Positions 5,953 to 7,966 of a DNA stretch of 7,966 bases are shown in pieces (the stretch's first letter is position 1; every line of letters begins with the position of its first letter). The stretch covers positions 1 to 7,966 of the forward strand of contig CANLHC010000032.1 in assembly GCA_947490625.1 (NCBI GenBank). Direction: 5' to 3'. The notes below the pieces were generated by a model. That model had not been told where the DNA came from. It did no database searches and saw only the letters and a program-made list of their open reading frames with translations. A program made the position numbers and the translations under genes. Origin of the DNA: Candidatus Nanopelagicaceae bacterium (lineage in GTDB: Bacteria; Actinomycetota; Actinomycetes; Nanopelagicales; Nanopelagicaceae).

Positions 5953-6344
5953 TTGAAATAGGTACAGCAATTCCTGAGCGGATCTTCACCATTAACCGTG
6001 CCACCCTCAAGGCATATGCCGATGCCAGCGGTGATCAGAATCCAATACATCAGAATGAAGAGTTCGCACTCTCTGTTGGATTACCCAACGTCATTGCACA
6101 TGGAATGTTAACGATGGCTCTCGTTGGAAAGTTTGTAACAGATTGGGCTGGGGGATCTGCCAAGGTAAAGCATTTTGGCGCTCGCTTTACTAAGCCAGTC
6201 ATTGTGCCCGCAGATACCGATGTTGATCTGACCGTCACTGCAACAGTTGCAGCAGTTGATGAGAATTCAATTACTTTAGAGCTCACCGCAACATCTGCTG
6301 GTATCAAGGTATTAGGAATGGCTAAGGCTGTTGTCTTCACATGA
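5949..6344 (+). CDS. HadB-like MaoC-family (R)-hydratase/dehydratase
   Basis: This 131-aa single hotdog domain carries the hydratase 2 catalytic motif YADASGDQNPIH (23-34), with Asp29 and His34 as the catalytic pair, followed by LPNVIAHGMLTM (45-56). It therefore should hydrate or dehydrate (3R)-hydroxyacyl thioesters, as HadB does with HadA. Length and motif spacing are normal for HadB. ATG 5949 overlaps the HadA-like stop by 4 nt, and its own TGA overlaps the start of the next gene by 4 nt. The catalytic site is intact here while the upstream partner lacks one, as in the mycobacterial HadAB pair. Substrate (acyl-ACP or acyl-CoA) is not readable from sequence. Confidence 0.9.
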   Translation: MIEIGTAIPERIFTINRATLKAYADASGDQNPIHQNEEFALSVGLPNVIAHGMLTMALVGKFVTDWAGGSAKVKHFGARFTKPVIVPADTDVDLTVTATVAAVDENSITLELTATSAGIKVLGMAKAVVFT

Positions 6345-7231
6345 GCGCACCTGATCACATCATCGCTTTAGCGCACGAACGCACCGCAGCCCGTGCGGCC
6401 AAAGATTGGGCCCGCTCTGATCTCTTACGCGATGAAATTGCTGCCGCCGGTTTTGACGTCGTTGATGTCGCAGGCGGCTTTGAATTAAAAGAGCGCGAGA
6501 GATTTCCTATCTATTCATCACCGCGTGATATTCGCCCAATAGCTGTTGGTAAGAGTGAGATAGCCGTAACCATGATTGTTGATGGATTTACCGATGATTG
6601 CGTTGAGACGGTTGCATCTATCAAAAAGTATTCTCAGGTACCTATTGTCTTGCTCGTGATCGGTGAACCTGGTGCCCTTATAAATCAACTTGATGCCCAG
6701 ACAAAGATTATTGTCCTGAGTGAAAAATGTGGCTGGGGCGAGTGTGCCAATGCACTTCTCAAAAATGTGATGGCCCCATTTATTGTTCTCATGGATCCAT
6801 CGACACGGTTGACAGGAGATGCGCTTGCTCCTGTACTAGAAGTTCTTGCGCAAGGAAAATATATCGCCGCTGGTTGGAAGGGCGGCTTGATTAACCTGGA
6901 AGATCAATGGCGCAGCGTTGATGATAAAGGTGATGGCGATGTCGATGTTCTCTTTAGTTACTTCATCGCAGTTGATCGTCAAGCGGCAATCGGTGCAGAA
7001 GGCTTTAGTAATCGCGCCGTCTATTATCGCAATGCAGATATTGAATTCTCATTACGGCTAAAGCATGCCGGTGGCCACTTGTTGCAGATGGATCTTCCGT
7101 TAGAGCAAGACCGCCATCATGGCTATCACGATGTTGATCCGGAGTACCGAGATGTGCAGTCGAAGAAGAATTACGATCGAATTCTCGAACGATTCCGTGA
7201 CAAAGAAGCAATTCTCTCGCCACGCAGGTAG
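6341..7231 (+). CDS. CysS C-terminal-like domain fused to a family 2 glycosyltransferase-like domain
   Basis: This 296-aa protein is predicted soluble. Residues about 6-45 (ERTAARAAKDWARSDLLRDE at 13-32, then AGFDVVD) closely resemble the small helical domain at the C-terminus of cysteinyl-tRNA synthetase. From about 73 the chain looks like a GT-A glycosyltransferase: an opening strand IAVTMIVDGF (74-83), repeated strand-helix units, a central VLMDPST (149-155) where a DXD-type metal site would be, and NADIEFSLRLKHAG (231-244), similar to the acceptor-side block of GT2 rhamnosyltransferases. There is no membrane segment or signal peptide. It overlaps the HadB-like stop by 4 nt and ends 9 bp before murB, so it is part of the same operon. 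Donor, acceptor and catalytic competence are unknown. Confidence 0.75.
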   Translation: MSAPDHIIALAHERTAARAAKDWARSDLLRDEIAAAGFDVVDVAGGFELKERERFPIYSSPRDIRPIAVGKSEIAVTMIVDGFTDDCVETVASIKKYSQVPIVLLVIGEPGALINQLDAQTKIIVLSEKCGWGECANALLKNVMAPFIVLMDPSTRLTGDALAPVLEVLAQGKYIAAGWKGGLINLEDQWRSVDDKGDGDVDVLFSYFIAVDRQAAIGAEGFSNRAVYYRNADIEFSLRLKHAGGHLLQMDLPLEQDRHHGYHDVDPEYRDVQSKKNYDRILERFRDKEAILSPRR

Positions 7232-7234
7232 CCT
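7229..7234 (+). promoter_or_regulatory. Candidate -10 element for a leaderless murB transcript
   Basis: TAGCCT fits TANNNT and ends six bases before the murB ATG; it overlaps the TAG stop of the preceding gene. No convincing Shine-Dalgarno sequence lies at normal spacing. The same 11 bases, TAGCCTTTGCC, form the proposed -10 region of the importer promoter (685-695). No good -35 is visible. Confidence 0.3.
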
Positions 7235-7240
7235 TTGCCT

Positions 7241-7966
7241 ATGACCGATCTACGCGACTTCACATCTTTGCGAGTCGGCGGTCCGGCTAAGAATTTCGTT
7301 GAAGCACATAATGAAGAAGAGATCATCGCAGCCCTTGTCGCGGCAGGAGATTCACCAGTATTGATCTTGGGCGGTGGCACGAACGTTTTGATATCTGATG
7401 CTGGTTTTGCAGGCACCGTCATTCACATTACTAACAGCGCACTTGTCGCTGAGGTTGATGCGTGTAGCGGTGCGACATTAACTATTGGTGCGGGTGAAAA
7501 TTGGGATGACTTTGTAGCACTTACAATCGAGCGCGGCTTTGCCGGATTAGAAACCTTAAGTGGAATTCCTGGAACAGTCGGTGCGGCACCGATTCAAAAT
7601 ATTGGCGCATATGGCCATGAAGTCTCTGAATTCATTACCCGTGTTCGTACCTACGATCGCGTGGCAAAGGCAATTAGAACCTTTACCAACCAGGAATGTG
7701 AATTTGAATACCGATCTTCAATCTTTAAGAAAAATCCTGGTCAATTCATTATCTTGGAAGTTCAATTCCAAATTCGTATCGGTGATTCCAGCGATCCGAT
7801 TACATATTTAGAACTTGCAAAAAAACTGGATATTCAGATGGGCGAGAAAGCCCCGACACAACAAGTACGTCACACGGTTCTCGAACTACGAGCCAGCAAG
7901 GGAATGCTGCTATTACCGGAAGATCGTGACTCTTGGTCTGCTGGTTCTTTCTTTACCAACCCAATA
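7241..7966 (+). CDS. murB: UDP-N-acetylenolpyruvoylglucosamine reductase MurB (partial, C-terminus outside window)
   Basis: The frame is open for 242 codons from ATG 7241 to the right edge. MurB is a cytoplasmic FAD enzyme that reduces the enolpyruvyl group with NADPH to give UDP-MurNAc for peptidoglycan. LRVGGPAKNFV (10-20) opens the FAD domain, LGGGTNVLISD (43-53) is the flavin-diphosphate loop, and SGIPGTVGAAPIQNIGAYG (107-125) is the second FAD block. YRSSIFK (157-163) and SAGSFFTNP (233-241) contain substrate-binding and catalytic residues; Ser236 corresponds to the proton-donating Ser229 of E. coli. The YRSSIFK tyrosine region fits the type I, E. coli-like form. The final catalytic Glu region lies beyond the window. 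The start is secure because homology begins within ten residues. In related genomes trpT, secE and nusG often follow this region. Confidence 0.96.
   Translation, partial: MTDLRDFTSLRVGGPAKNFVEAHNEEEIIAALVAAGDSPVLILGGGTNVLISDAGFAGTVIHITNSALVAEVDACSGATLTIGAGENWDDFVALTIERGFAGLETLSGIPGTVGAAPIQNIGAYGHEVSEFITRVRTYDRVAKAIRTFTNQECEFEYRSSIFKKNPGQFIILEVQFQIRIGDSSDPITYLELAKKLDIQMGEKAPTQQVRHTVLELRASKGMLLLPEDRDSWSAGSFFTNPI

Noticed and set aside
7560..7811. 83-codon plus-strand open frame near the right end.
   Set aside because: It is a shadow in another frame of murB, whose FAD and substrate motifs continue uninterrupted through this stretch.
1..7966. CRISPR array, insertion sequence, phage or defence genes.
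   Set aside because: No regularly spaced repeats, transposase or integrase motifs, or unexplained long gene-free stretches are present.

Overview
The window looks like part of a chromosome from a moderately low-GC actinobacterium. I infer this from the gene order tRNA-Thr, tRNA-Met, rpmG, hadA-like, hadB-like, murB. That order matches the thrT-metT-rpmG2-hadA-hadB block known from mycobacteria and relatives, while base composition (mid-40s % GC by eye) and codon use are far more AT-rich than in Streptomyces or Mycobacterium. A streamlined freshwater lineage such as Nanopelagicales (acI) would fit, but that assignment is inference. No phage, transposon, CRISPR array or plasmid function is visible.

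Layout. (1) 1-536, minus strand: start and core of an alpha/beta hydrolase that runs off the left edge. (2) 537-723: divergent intergenic region with a good promoter candidate and striking nested inverted repeats, ahead of (3) 724-3221: a complete polar amino-acid ABC importer (binding lipoprotein, permease, ATPase). (4) 3249-3644: methionine sulfoxide reductase B, followed tail-to-tail, with a 20-bp coding overlap, by (5) 3625-4062, minus strand: a YccU-type CoA-binding protein. (6) 4115-5068: a zinc-free quinone oxidoreductase, divergent from (5). (7) 5125-5303: tRNA-Thr(GGT) and tRNA-Met(CAT) behind one likely promoter. (8) 5393-7966: a tightly packed run of rpmG (56 aa), a HadA-like and a HadB-like MaoC hotdog protein, an unusual CysS-tail/glycosyltransferase fusion, and murB, which is cut by the right edge.

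How the genes fit together. The importer reads as a lipoprotein that captures an alpha-amino acid (ligand-binding Arg and Asp retained), a single permease that probably homodimerises, and a GlnQ-like ATPase. MsrB lies 27 bp downstream but seems to have its own, possibly leaderless, promoter. In the right half, rpmG, hadA-like, hadB-like and the glycosyltransferase overlap by 1-4 nt, so they are very likely cotranscribed and translationally coupled. murB follows after 9 bp and may have its own internal promoter.

Most of the window is ordinary housekeeping and transport. The points most worth a second look are the structured region before the importer, the fusion of a cysteinyl-tRNA-synthetase-like tail with a family 2 glycosyltransferase between had and murB, a HadA-like subunit that lacks the usual hydratase loop, and several -10 elements placed 6-7 nt before start codons, as in leaderless mRNAs.
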